DNA from: Phaeoceros laevis
Lineage: Eukaryota > Anthocerotophyta > Anthocerotopsida > Notothyladales
NCBI GenBank assembly: GCA_049999765.1
Contig: JBNGIQ010009303.1
Location: 285,727-346,305 of the forward strand
Direction: 5' to 3'
DNA: 60,579 nt
The notes below the pieces were generated by a model. It did not search any database, was not told the origin of the DNA, and worked only from the letters and a program-made list of their open reading frames with translations. Shown in pieces: positions 11,101 to 19,603 of this stretch. The position numbers and the translations under genes were made by a program. Each line of letters begins with the position of its first letter. Positions within the stretch are counted from its first letter, which is position 1.

Positions 11101-11467
11101 GTTTCTTGTTGGGGCGAAGGAGCATCCTGATAGTGAAGGAATCTATGCAAGGCTGGAACAGCTCGTCCCCAAAATGAAGAAGGAAGGGTATGTTCCCCAC
11201 CTGCACTCGTCGTTGCTGGACATCTCTGACGATGAGAAGGAAGCTGAGTTGTGTGGGCACAGCGAGAAATTGGCTATCGCATATGCCCTGAATAAGACAG
11301 GTGAGGGGACAACCATACGTATCGCGAAAAACCTGCGGGTATGTGAGGATTGTCACACAGCAACAGCTTTCATATCAAAAGTAGAAAAGCGAACTATCAT
11401 TTGCCGGGATGCAAGTCGCTTCCATATCTACAAAGACGGAAAATGTTCGTGTGGGGGCTATTGGTAG
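8114..11467 (+). CDS. PLS-class pentatricopeptide repeat protein with E and DYW domains
   Basis: An intronless gene of 1117 residues; the first ATG is at 8114 and an in-frame TGA lies upstream at 8039. Residues ~1-80 form a divergent leader, probably an organelle-targeting region. PPR motifs then run in P-L-S triplets to about residue 870. The repeated signatures are LVNMYAKCGSLEDAR, VVAWNAMIAGYAQQG and LLQACASVG..GKQLHAQI. An E region and PG box (KKPGQSWW) follow, then a DYW deaminase with HSEKLA (the HxE zinc and catalytic site), CEDCH (CxxC zinc ligands) and a final CSCGGYW. The last tripeptide is GYW instead of DYW. Family knowledge: such proteins bind organellar RNA and deaminate a specific C to U. 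About five successive triplets are nearly identical at DNA level (period ~302-312 bp), showing recent internal duplication. Confidence 0.95.
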   Translation: MPPVKLQKVLQKQFLADPTQWLNNRLSKPSPRHPDFRQEKAHAALSHNRHMPAWVGTQLATLDAGAKTTLGFTSVQGHGAFAEHEARREVGICRKLCEDGRISDAVDALDSLVHRGCPVPNSLFYCAIKRCIKDKHLDSGRRIHALTVKSGYQGDEFLATHLIGLYASHGRLEEAMRVFTEVSTPDVYNWAAIILAYARHGETAQAAQAIRLYRQMCESTSVKPDDRVYSAVLKACAGARNLAAGKEVHTHILASPGKPDKFVHTGLVNMYAKCGSLEDARRVFDKLPERNVVAWNAMIAGYAQQGMGQEALSLYSSMQQEGLTLPSSVTYVSLLQACASVGEGALNEGKQLHAQIEERGLQENVILGGSLVNMYAKCGCLEDARKVFDILPARNVVAWNAILAGYAQQGMGQEAFSLYRTMQQEGLTPPNSVTYVCLLQACPSVGVGALDEGKQLHAEIKERGLQEDVVLGVSLVNMYAKCRSLEDARQLFDRLPERNVVAWNSMLAGYAQQGMGQEALNLYGSMQQEGGTAPNSVTFVSLLQACASIGVGALHEGKQLHAQIKKKRLQEDGVVGGSLVNMYAKCGSLEDACSVFDKLLNRNVVTWTTMIAGYAQQGMGQKALCLYKSMQQEGLIPPNSVTYVCLLQACASVGTEALHEGKQLHAQIKARGLQEDLVLGGSLVNMYAKCGSLEDARSMFDKITDRNVVAYNAMLAGYAQQGMTQEALSLFSSMKRDGLTLPDSVTYICMLQACAVVAALPLGEQLHADIELRGLQDDVVVGAALVNMYAKCGSMYNSQRVFDSLPERRVEAWGALVTGYARHGDRNVVFDLLDRMKVEGVQPDGITILSVLTMCSHAGLVDKGRKYFEAMKTDYGISATMEHFICMVDLLGRAGHLDEALQVARTMPFPPSNVVWHTLLGACRKWKNVEIGQQAFKGAVSVDAKDAASYVLMSNIYASAQMWEVAKQMQARRKKLGAWKKPGQSWWTDMGGVVHTFLVGAKEHPDSEGIYARLEQLVPKMKKEGYVPHLHSSLLDISDDEKEAELCGHSEKLAIAYALNKTGEGTTIRIAKNLRVCEDCHTATAFISKVEKRTIICRDASRFHIYKDGKCSCGGYW
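8920..10480 (+). repeat. Five to six homogenised ~312-bp tandem repeats inside the PPR gene
   Basis: The word ATGTATGC (or ATGTATGCC/G variants) encoding NMYAKC recurs at 8931, 9233, 9545, 9857, 10169 and 10475, giving spacings of 302, 312, 312, 312 and 306 bp. Flanking words such as CAGCAGGGGATGGG also recur. Each unit encodes one P-L-S triplet of ~104 residues. Confidence 0.9.
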
Positions 11468-12284
11468 GCAACTGCTAGAAAATGAGCTGCGTTAATGCAA
11501 CTCACTCTTCTCATTGCAATCTAGCCTGCAACCAGATCATCAGCAGCAAATTGTGAGCCTTTGATGGACTGGCCCAGTGCTGATCGGCATTGGACGAGGC
11601 CCTATATCTTCTGAGAACAGCCATATCACCAGCAAAAAAAGTGCTGTCCTTTGAAGGACTAACCATTGCTGACCGGCATTTGCCCGTGATTACTTGCGGT
11701 ATGTTTTATAATGTGGTATGTTTGCTTTTGCCCCATCTCAGGATCTATCTGCCTTTGAAGTAGTTCTAATGGTCTGTGTTTGTGTGAGCAGTTGCAAGAA
11801 CTGGTATAAAGATGCAGGCACTTTTACTTTGTACACAAATAAGTTGAAGAATCCAACACTCGAGGAAGAAATGTGGAATCACATGATGTTAATATGGCTG
11901 GGCTTTGGAGCCAAAAACCGTGCTTCGGGTGAGCTGTCTTTCTAGGTAAATTTCCTCATGCTTGCAGGTGTCGACGAAAGTTGACACCTGCATCTCAGGT
12001 ACTCTCTGCTCCAAAGTAGTTCTAATGGCCTGTGTTTGTTAGAGCAGTTGCTCCTCTGTAGTAGGTGCTTCTCAGTGTCCTAATTCTCTCTTGACAAGCT
12101 TCGCAGCTACAAAGCCAGAGCAAGACGTGAAGATGTTACGGACAATTCCAACTTCAGGTCTACCTTGACTCATCAGCAAGGGTGACTCATCAGCGAGGGC
12201 AGGTTAGGCAGACTCGCTAGTAGGAAACGATCGAGCCTGTGTCCCAAATCGTCCTCCTTCCGACAGAGGGTCATCATCTTGAGC
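11468..12284. other. Intergenic, 3' of the PPR gene
   Basis: Contains imperfect direct repeats. The words AGTAGTTCTAATGG and TGTGTTTG near 11757 recur near 12014, and a block with GGACT..GCTGA.CGGCATT near 11560 recurs near 11655. A strong hairpin lies at 11963-11992. No coding sequence is supported. Confidence 0.5.
11963..11992 (+). other. Perfect 13-bp stem hairpin closed by a GAAA tetraloop
   Basis: Positions 11963-11975 pair with 11980-11992 over 13 consecutive pairs (twelve Watson-Crick, one G-U). The loop is the GNRA tetraloop GAAA at 11976-11979. It lies about 500 bp after the PPR stop codon and outside any supported coding exon. Function is unknown; it could form in a read-through transcript or be a short-element terminus. 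Confidence 0.75.
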
Positions 12285-12509
12285 TTAAAATCCGCTCCTG
12301 CCAGCACCCCGCAGCTCAGAATTGCTTCCAAAAGCTACGGAAAACCTGTATACAAGGCCAGGGAAGCTCAAACAAGGCCTTCCGACGGTAGGAGCCAATT
12401 CATCCAAGATGTCAGCAGTGAAGCGCGGCAGCAGACTGCCCTTGCCGACACCAGAGTCTCCGATCGATAGCAGCTTGAAATTGGAAACCCCTGGCGCAGC
12501 CATGACCAT
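12285..12509 (-). pseudogene. Fragment of a Rab18/RABC-type small GTPase (first-exon copy)
   Basis: From ATG 12509 the minus strand reads a Rab N-terminus: NFKLLSIGDSGVGKG (the P-loop, with the usual final Ser changed to Gly), LLPRFTADILDELAPTVG (switch I region). Similarity to Rab18/RABC then stops at the point where canonical members continue with VDFKVK. The rest of the 74-codon ORF (RPCLSFPGLVYRF...) is unrelated and ends at TAA. Only about 45 of ~210 residues are present, and the G2-G5 motifs are missing, so this cannot be a working GTPase. It is best read as a duplicated or retro-inserted exon fragment, with two non-conservative changes in conserved sites. Confidence 0.75.
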
Positions 12510-13637
12510 TGGCAGAGGTAGGCTACGATTCTTTTGGAGGGCCGAAAACTCTTAGCGTACAAGCGATGCTTCATATAGAGGAATTGAGTGTTACGGAGTC
12601 GGCTTCCCAATGGGGACGGCTTCCCAATGAGGACGACTTCCCGGACGGGATAATTCTTCTGTATTGCTTTCTTATTAGTCCGCGTAGCGGCCGGTTAATA
12701 CTGGCCGCTACGCGGCCATTAAAATATACTTATTAGTCTGAACCTCCAATCGGATCGCGGTGAGCTGAGGGTGCAAGCTGAGGAGTGTGGCTGGCTGGCT
12801 GTGTGACGGGGCCGGTTGCTTCCGAGATAGGGAGTTCGGTCACGAACTAAAGTCACGGACAGGTAGTTCGGTCACGAACATTCATAATATTCATTTCGTT
12901 CACCGGCTACCCACGGTGGCAGCATCGCGCCAAGCGCAAAAAACTCATCAGGAAGTGTATGGATTATGGAAAGTGCATTTCGTAGTTTTCGAGCAAGAAG
13001 GGTGTTAGAGTACATCACTAAAAATTCGCGGCCCATGGAAAGTGACCCTAACGGAGAATGGGCCAGGTAACCACCGTGCAACACTAACACTACATAGGGT
13101 AGCATTTATGGCAGGCCCCAATGTTGTGCACTTTGTAGATTGTGTAGCCCATGGATGCGCTCTCAATTTCGTGGTTGGGACAAGGAAATCCTTCGGATGC
13201 CACAGCCATGCTTGGATCTCAAAGGTATCCAACTGTGAGCTTTCCTTGCTGTCTTTGCGTAGATTCAATGGAATTAATGTACGGTTTGTTCCGTGGAAGC
13301 TGGAAATCTTGCTTTCCATAAGGTGCTCTAGATAATGTGCTTGCCTCCTTGCCTTGGGGTCTGGAACCACTTGCGAAATCTCCTAGCAGCTGGAGAGTCA
13401 AGCACAGTAGGCAGGTGGGCAAGCAACATTCTGAAACAGCTGAAACGGTTTCAGAATGTTCAGACAATCACTCAAGCCGGCCTGCCTGAAAAAATCGTTG
13501 GATGTCTCATGAAGAATGAGGAGTGTTGTTCCTCTTCCCTGGGGATGTCAACTGCTGATGTTGTCATCCATCGTTCCTGGCAATGTTCATGTCATCCGGT
13601 GTACGTAGCAGAAGAGGTGGGCACCCTGCGGATGGGA
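12510..13637. other. Intergenic with hairpin and palindromic repeats; no gene supported
   Basis: ORFs on both strands around 12.8-13.6 kb have no recognisable domain. Two copies of a palindromic word (GTTCGGTCACGAAC, near 12834 and 12875) and the hairpin at 12680 are the notable features. Confidence 0.4.
12671..12738. repeat. 13-bp perfect inverted repeat inside a 10-bp direct repeat
   Basis: CCGCGTAGCGGCC (12680-12692) and its exact reverse complement (12703-12715) are separated by a 10-bp spacer. The word CTTATTAGTC occurs at 12671-12680 and again at 12729-12738, bracketing the hairpin. The layout resembles the residue of a tiny palindromic transposable element. Confidence 0.7.
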
Positions 13638-15503
13638 TCAGGAGTAGATGACGTAGGGTCGTAATGCAGGCACAGGCGGTGGCACCATCTCCCTGAGCAG
13701 GTACTTGACCACGTCTGTCATCCGGCATCTGATCCGTGGATCGAGGTGGGAGCACAGCAGCCCCAGCCTGAGCACAAGCAGCATCTGGTCGGAGTCAAAA
13801 TGGCCAGCCAGTCGGGGATCCGCAGCCTCCAGCAGCCGGTTCTGCTCATGCAATCCCCACACCCAATCCAGCAGATACGGGCGGTCGCGCTTGTAGTCGA
13901 TGGGTCTGCGTCCGCAGGCTATCTCCAGCGCCACCACCCCGAAGCTGTAGATGTCCAGCTTGTCCGTCATGTGCTTCTCGTCGGTGGCAAGCGTCACCTC
14001 CGGGGGCACGTACCCCGGGGTCCCTGCCGGCGCGGTAGTCAGCGGCAGCTGCCCGAAGTTGTGCTGGCGGGCGAGCCCGAAATCCCCCAGCACGGCCTTG
14101 TCCCCGTCCAGCAAAATGTTGGAGGTCTTGACGTCCCTGTGGATGACGCAGTGCGCCCACCCGCTGTGCAGAAACGCCAGCGCCGAGGCAACGTCTGAGA
14201 TGATCTTGTAGCGCTGGTCCCAGCTGAGGGGGTTGCTGCCCGGGTTGATCCTTGAGTGCAGAATGCGGTCCAGGCTGCCGGCGGGGAAGTAGGAGTAGAC
14301 CAGCAGCAGCTCGCCCTTGTCCTGGCACCAGCCCAGGAGAGGCACCAGGTTAGGGTGCCGCAGCGCGCGCATCCTGCCTGTGATGCTCACCTCCGACACA
14401 AACTCCTTGACGCCCTGCTGGGAGTTGGCGGATATCTTCTTGATAGCCATGTACTGGTTGCCCAGGAAGCCCTTGTACACCTTGCCGAAGCCTCCCACCC
14501 CGATTTCATTCCGCTTGTCGAATCCGCTGGTGGCCCTGCTGAGCTCCTTGGCTGTGTAGACTCTGCTGGTTTCAGGACGTTCCGGGCTCGTGCTTGTTGT
14601 TGCCACCGACACGGCGCCGGATGAGTCGTGGTCGTCATCTCCACCCGCAGAGGAGGAGGCGTTCCTGTGGTGATGGCTCCTGCCGCTGCTGCGAGTTGAA
14701 GTAGAGGTAGTGGACTTGGCCCTTCTCAGGAGATGGCCCAGCTTCGTCCTCCACCCAGCCTTGGACCGTGCCAATCCCGCCTCCAAATCCGCGTGGGGCT
14801 CCTCCAGTGGGGACAGCAAAGGAAAGGGGGACCTCAAAGGGGATCCTGTCAGAGGGCTTGACTGTCTGGACCAAGTCTTGACAGAAGCAGGTGACCTGTT
14901 GGGGGAGACCGACTTTTGGCTGATGTCACTCAGGGAAACAGTCACAGCGTCGAAAAAAAGGGTGGACACGTTCCCCGACACAGGCGGTGAGAATTGTATC
15001 GGCCCGTCCTCTTCTTCCTTCTCTCCCGCCTCGTTTTCCACCCTCGCCCGCTCTGCTGCTGTTGTACTAATCGCGTGATGTAGTGACGAGACATTAGTAC
15101 TACCTTGTGCACGACCAGCTGTGACCGGCAACACCGTGCTGTCAATAACGGGGGAGCTTAGGCTTTCGTTGGCCGAGTTGTTGAAGCTCCCGGTGGTATA
15201 CGACGGTGTCACAATCTCCTCCAATTCCCTGGCCTGCCCGCTTGCATCTCGTTCACCACTCTTACCATCCTCCCCCTCTGAATCCTTTGCGCTGGTTTCC
15301 TGACTCCCTCCGGAATTGCGGCTGAAAGAGTCTCTGAGCCTGGAGCTCCAAGAGCCGGCGTGCCTGGCCGCAGAACTGACGTCGTGTGGACTGACGCCGG
15401 AGGCAGACCTTCGGTACTTCATGACAGCATAAACCACCACCACAACCAATGCCCCCGCACAGAGACAAGGAAACAACACAAGCTCAAGCTGCGACGAAGC
15501 CAT
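13638..15503 (-). CDS. Transmembrane receptor-like Ser/Thr kinase without a large ectodomain
   Basis: A single-exon gene of 621 residues; ATG at 15503 (the frame is also open a few codons upstream, but only to a GTG). Residues ~10-30 form a membrane span (LFPCLCAGALVVVVVYAVMKY), so almost the whole protein is cytoplasmic. A long Ser/Thr/Glu-rich juxtamembrane region (~35-300) with poly-acidic and SPxR patches is probably a phosphorylation target. The kinase domain (~315-600) has GVGGFGKVYKG, the lysine in YMAIKKI, VIHRDVKTSN, DFGLAR and GTPGYVPPEV (PPE in place of APE). It is a paralogue of the kinase at 4.9-6.2 kb, same strand, about 7.5 kb away with the PPR gene between. Substrate and ligand are unknown. 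The base composition is more GC-rich than its neighbours. Confidence 0.92.
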   Translation of the reverse strand: MASSQLELVLFPCLCAGALVVVVVYAVMKYRRSASGVSPHDVSSAARHAGSWSSRLRDSFSRNSGGSQETSAKDSEGEDGKSGERDASGQARELEEIVTPSYTTGSFNNSANESLSSPVIDSTVLPVTAGRAQGSTNVSSLHHAISTTAAERARVENEAGEKEEEDGPIQFSPPVSGNVSTLFFDAVTVSLSDISQKSVSPNRSPASVKTWSRQSSPLTGSPLRSPFPLLSPLEEPHADLEAGLARSKAGWRTKLGHLLRRAKSTTSTSTRSSGRSHHHRNASSSAGGDDDHDSSGAVSVATTSTSPERPETSRVYTAKELSRATSGFDKRNEIGVGGFGKVYKGFLGNQYMAIKKISANSQQGVKEFVSEVSITGRMRALRHPNLVPLLGWCQDKGELLLVYSYFPAGSLDRILHSRINPGSNPLSWDQRYKIISDVASALAFLHSGWAHCVIHRDVKTSNILLDGDKAVLGDFGLARQHNFGQLPLTTAPAGTPGYVPPEVTLATDEKHMTDKLDIYSFGVVALEIACGRRPIDYKRDRPYLLDWVWGLHEQNRLLEAADPRLAGHFDSDQMLLVLRLGLLCSHLDPRIRCRMTDVVKYLLREMVPPPVPALRPYVIYS

Positions 15504-16614
15504 AACCCCGATCACACCTCCTCCACCATCATCAGCCTGTGCTTCCTTCTTTCCTGCCTGCGTGCCAAAGCCTTAGCTGCTGACCTGCTGCAGTCAAATC
15601 AATCACTCACTCACTCACTTCTCTTGTCTGTTTCACCGCTTCCATCCCGGCCATTTTCCGTTCCTCCAATCTTCCGTGACCTACCAAATTGTTCCCAGGG
15701 GACCAACTCCGGTGAGCTGCTGCGGAAGCGCCATCCCCTCGCACTCTCCTCAATTGCTGCCACCTCTTGCGTCCACCCTTGCCGCCATGGTCCTGTCCGC
15801 CCCGGAGGCAGCGAGCAGAGGCATCAGTCTCTACCCCGTTGGTGGAAAAACTGCGTCTCCTCCACAACTCTCATGCACCGGAGGACGGAAGCAACCTCCG
15901 CCGCCGCCGCACCACAATTCTTCACTCAATCCCCCCTCCTCGAGAAGCAAACCAAATTGCTTGCTCTATTTGCTCAAGATCCGCCTGCCACTGCGTCTCA
16001 TCAACTCCTTCTCCTCCGAACAATCCACAAGCGCCACGCACTAAACCACCGCGTTTGTCTCAACAAGCGGAGCGGTGGCAGCATCCTTCGACCGGAGAAG
16101 CGGCTCCGACGGAGGAGGAACGAGGCACTCCCTGCCGGACGGCGAACTCTACTGGAGGCAGGGCTTGCCGGGCTTTAGGCATTTTTGGGGAGACGACGGG
16201 CTATGATAAGGATGGTTGGCTGTAAAATTGTAAATTAACTAAGTGGGACGGATGGTTGGACGCTACCGGAAGCTTCCGCCCGTGGTGAGTACGATGTTAC
16301 CGTACTCGCTAAACTCAGCACTCATCGGCGTCGTGCCACCAGGAGGGACGCTTGCCTTCCAAGTTCCCCTGCTACTTCCTCTCGTTGCTTGGACGGGACG
16401 GTCTGCCCACGTCACGCCTACCAACGTGGCATTCCACCACGCCCTCATCTCACTTTCTCTGACCGGCTCGGTGGTGATTCGAGCAAAGCATGGGACAACG
16501 AGGGCCCGCCTGCTGCTGCCGCTCCGGCAAGGCTGCCTGATTGGAGGCCGTCAAACCGGTGCCGCCGCACTTTCTTCTTCTTCCCAAGTCCCGCCGGACG
16601 CCCTTTCTTGCTTG

Positions 16615-17178
16615 CTACTTACTCCTCGTCTCTTGAACGCTAGCCAGGACAGATATCTGGGCAATGGCAGGACCCCACCAAGCTTCTCGCGATAATATTA
16701 TTTGTTGCAGGTGGATAGTAGCCACCACGGATGCAGGCGCCACGGGCGGCATGGCTTGGCTTGTCAGATCTGGAGGGAAATGGTGCCTTTTGCGCATGTA
16801 GGTTGTCATCACTTGAGCTGAAATTTCCCTCACGTCTACTGTGCTCCCAAGTCGTCCTTCCATGGAGTCGTGAGAGATCCCTAGTAAGAGGTTAGTTAGC
16901 TGTGGATCACCCCAACCTGTGGCTTTGGCCTGCAACAAGAAGCTATGGTCGCCTGCAATTGATCGCAAGAGGAGAAGTGAAAGAGAATATTCCACCTCTT
17001 GAAGGTTAGGGCGAGGTGTTTGCAACCGCGGAGGGTACCAAGCATATTTGGGGGTTTGTCGGAGCCCACTGGATTGTCCTGATCCAGAGAGCAAGGTGCG
17101 CTGTGGCTGTCCTTTGTGTGAGCGGGAGGGCAAAGGCTCTTGCAACCTGATCAAAGCATCAGGTGGCTTCAGATGCAA
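16615..17178 (-). CDS. Hypothetical ORF, 187 codons, weakly supported
   Basis: Open reading frame with no recognised motif. Its central part (LLLRSIAGDHSFLLQAK, DPQLTNLLLGISHD) looks more protein-like than random translation. It has no homologous context, and the region around it is repetitive, so it may be a fossil element. Confidence 0.2.
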   Translation of the reverse strand: MHLKPPDALIRLQEPLPSRSHKGQPQRTLLSGSGQSSGLRQTPKYAWYPPRLQTPRPNLQEVEYSLSLLLLRSIAGDHSFLLQAKATGWGDPQLTNLLLGISHDSMEGRLGSTVDVREISAQVMTTYMRKRHHFPPDLTSQAMPPVAPASVVATIHLQQIILSREAWWGPAIAQISVLASVQETRSK

Positions 17179-18295
17179 GCAGGTAAATATACTGCTTCAA
17201 CTGGACGTTCCCGAGGCAGCATCCAACTGGAGAGGCCGCCTGAGAGCCGGCTGCGAGACTTTTGCCTGGGCCAAGCCCTACAAGGCCTCCGCGTGGAAAC
17301 AAGCCCTGCAGCTGACCTGCAGGCGCTGATGACGAAGGGGTTGGATACTGGTCAGGAGAACATAGTTTAGATTGTGGAAGATGCTGAAGAGGTGGCTGCG
17401 TGGGTGCTCAGGCATATTTAAGCAGACGACTCTATTGTCTCTCTCCTGTCACAGGCGACATACTATCAGCCCAACACATGTCGAATTGGGAACCTTCCTA
17501 ACCTAAACGAAGTGTGGGAAAAACTGTTAACAATACGTTGTTTTGCCAACACCCTCGGTGTGATTCCTGACAAGCACCTGCCCTGCCTTCCCCGTCTACA
17601 GGTGAGTCTCGGTAGGTGATGAGGGAGCCTGAGGAACAGTAACCAAGCAGGTGAGTGGTGCATGGTCATGTAACTATTGCTCTTCAGGAACCTTCGTGAA
17701 GACACCTTCTCCCAACTGGACCAATCACGGCCGTGACCACATGCTATTAGTTGTATGCGTGCCTGCAAGAAAGTTCCCCTGCTCCTTCCAGATCTTTGGG
17801 AAACTGAATGAATGCAGAACATGCACCAGCTGATGCCCCGGTTCACTCATGCCTACTACTGGAGGGGTCATGGCAGAACGTGGTGGCTCAATGATGTCCT
17901 TCCAACCGTTGTGTGTAAAGGTATATAAGGTATGAGCTTTCACAATAGGAAGTCCCTTTGGCCAACTCTTTCAAGTTTCAACCATCCGGGTAAATTAAAG
18001 AATGTAAATAAATAGAGATTTCTTATGGAAATTTGTGCTCTTGAAAGCAAATAATATTTGCAATTATTACAATATACGCATTGCCTCCACACATATTCCT
18101 CCCTATGTAATAGCTTGAGGAATGAGAGTTTATGAGTAGCTCCACACATATTTCTCCGCCTAGGATAGCTTGAGGAATGTGAGTTTATGTGTAGCTTTGT
18201 CATTCCGCAGCTTCGTCAATGTATTGCCAAGGCTCTTTCCATTAACCATGGCTTTCTGGGATGGGTGATAAGTGGTGCCAGGGCCCATTTAAAGT

Positions 18296-18475
18296 TAGCA
18301 AAGATGTCATGTCCTTCGAAGTCAGGAGAGCGGCTCTCCCATGTGGCAGAGATGTCATGTCCTTAGAAGTCAGGAGAGCGGCTCTCCTATGTGCCGCTCT
18401 CCTATGTGGTTCGAGGGCCCTGTTAGCAAAGATGTCACCTCCTTCGAAGTTGGGAGAGCGGCTCTCAAGTAAGTA
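18296..18475. repeat. Imperfect tandem repeat, ~50-bp unit
   Basis: Units share AGATGTCATGTCCTT, GAAGT(C/T)(A/G)GGAGAGC and GGCTCTC. Three copies are clear (about 18302, 18349 and 18429), with a partial duplicate of GCCGCTCTCCTATGTG between the second and third. Confidence 0.75.
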
Positions 18476-18510
18476 CATGCTCAGATGACATCTGTGCTAA
18501 CTTTGATGCT

Positions 18511-18645
18511 GACCGTGACCACGGGATATAGACATGTAGTGACCGTGACCACGGGATATAGACATGTAGTGACCGTGACCACTGGATATACGACATGTAG
18601 TGCTATGATGAGCTGACCGTGACCACTAGATATACGACGTGTAGT
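18511..18645. repeat. Minisatellite, 30-bp unit, four copies
   Basis: Unit GACCGTGACCACGGGATATA plus GACATGTAGT at 18511-18540 and 18541-18570 (identical), then 18571-18601 with two changes and one inserted base. A fourth copy follows at about 18615-18645 after a short insertion (GCTATGATGA). Confidence 0.85.
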
Positions 18646-18730
18646 GCTATGATGACATCTCCTAACTTTGACACTCTCCTAACTTTAACCAATATATCCC
18701 CCTCACTAACTCTCACATTGCCCATCACTT

Positions 18731-18787
18731 TTAATATTGTTTCTAGAAACAACATTATTTTTAATATTGTTTCTAGAAACAACATTA
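18731..18787. repeat. 30-bp tandem duplication, each copy holding TTCTAGAA
   Basis: TTAATATTGTTTCTAGAAAC is at 18731-18750 and again at 18761-18780, each followed by AACATTA. Each unit has the palindrome GTTTCTAGAAAC, which contains TTCnnGAA, the core of a heat-shock element. Confidence 0.8.
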
Positions 18788-19603
18788 AAACCTCCTTTTA
18801 TTGCTCCAAATTGTGTGCTGGTGCGCGATGCTCATCAGCAAAGCCTGACATGGCTTCACTAAAGCCTGACATGGCTTCACTAGGGGGATCCTTGTTTGAA
18901 ACTGTAACCTCCTCGAAATGCACACACACACACACAACGTCAAGCTGGGGATGTCCACCAAAAGTACATCCATCCCTAGATAGACTATGGAGTGTATGAA
19001 GAGCTAAGAGCTAAGGATGTGTGCAAGGCGTGGTTACATTTGATTCCCACAAGCACTTCTCCCTTTCCAAAATATGGATATTATCGGCTTTCAATAAATG
19101 ACTTTTTGAAATGGTGCCGATAAGATCTTGTTACAGCAAACATGAGAACCCGGAGACTCTCGGTAGAGTAGTGGAATTGCAGACAAGCTATATCTTCCGT
19201 GCTTGACCCACCAACTCCACCGTCCAATTTTACATCGCTTTGTCTCGTCTGTACTGGATGGGCATGTCAGCACTGCAGCAGCACCCAATGAGGCGTGCTT
19301 GCTTTCCTGCTGTCTCCAAGCTGGGTTGCCGGTTGCTGGCAGAAGTGCTGCCCCTTCCGTCGCCCTCTCCTCACCTCCGCTCCTGCCCATAGTTCGTTTT
19401 GCGTTGTTGCAAATCTATGCTTTTCACAAATAGCGTCATGTCCTCCCCCCGGATTGACTTTTGTTTGTAAGCAGACTCTGCCTGTCGATGCTGGCGTTGT
19501 TTTGATCCAGCTCCTGCCGGCGTCCAGAGGAGGAATTCAATCCGCCTGCTTATAAGTGGCAGATCCAGGCACACGGGCGTTTGGTGGCGTTAGCTAGGGC
19601 AGG

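Larger units (their letters stand above)
15504..19603. other. Gene-poor region with CT-rich 5' flank and several tandem arrays
   Basis: 15504-16200 is pyrimidine-rich on the plus strand and probably holds the promoter and 5' UTR of the upstream kinase. A 187-codon minus ORF (16615-17178) contains a plausible helical stretch but no recognisable domain. 18.2-19.0 kb is made of short tandem repeats (listed separately) and a short CA repeat near 18920. I see no other gene. Confidence 0.45.

Noticed and set aside
13846-14328. 160-codon minus ORF within the second kinase
   Set aside because: Out-of-frame reading of the GC-rich kinase exon.
18510-18645. Possible CRISPR-like array (repeats with short intervals)
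   Set aside because: Units are directly adjacent with no unique spacers, and the genome is eukaryotic.
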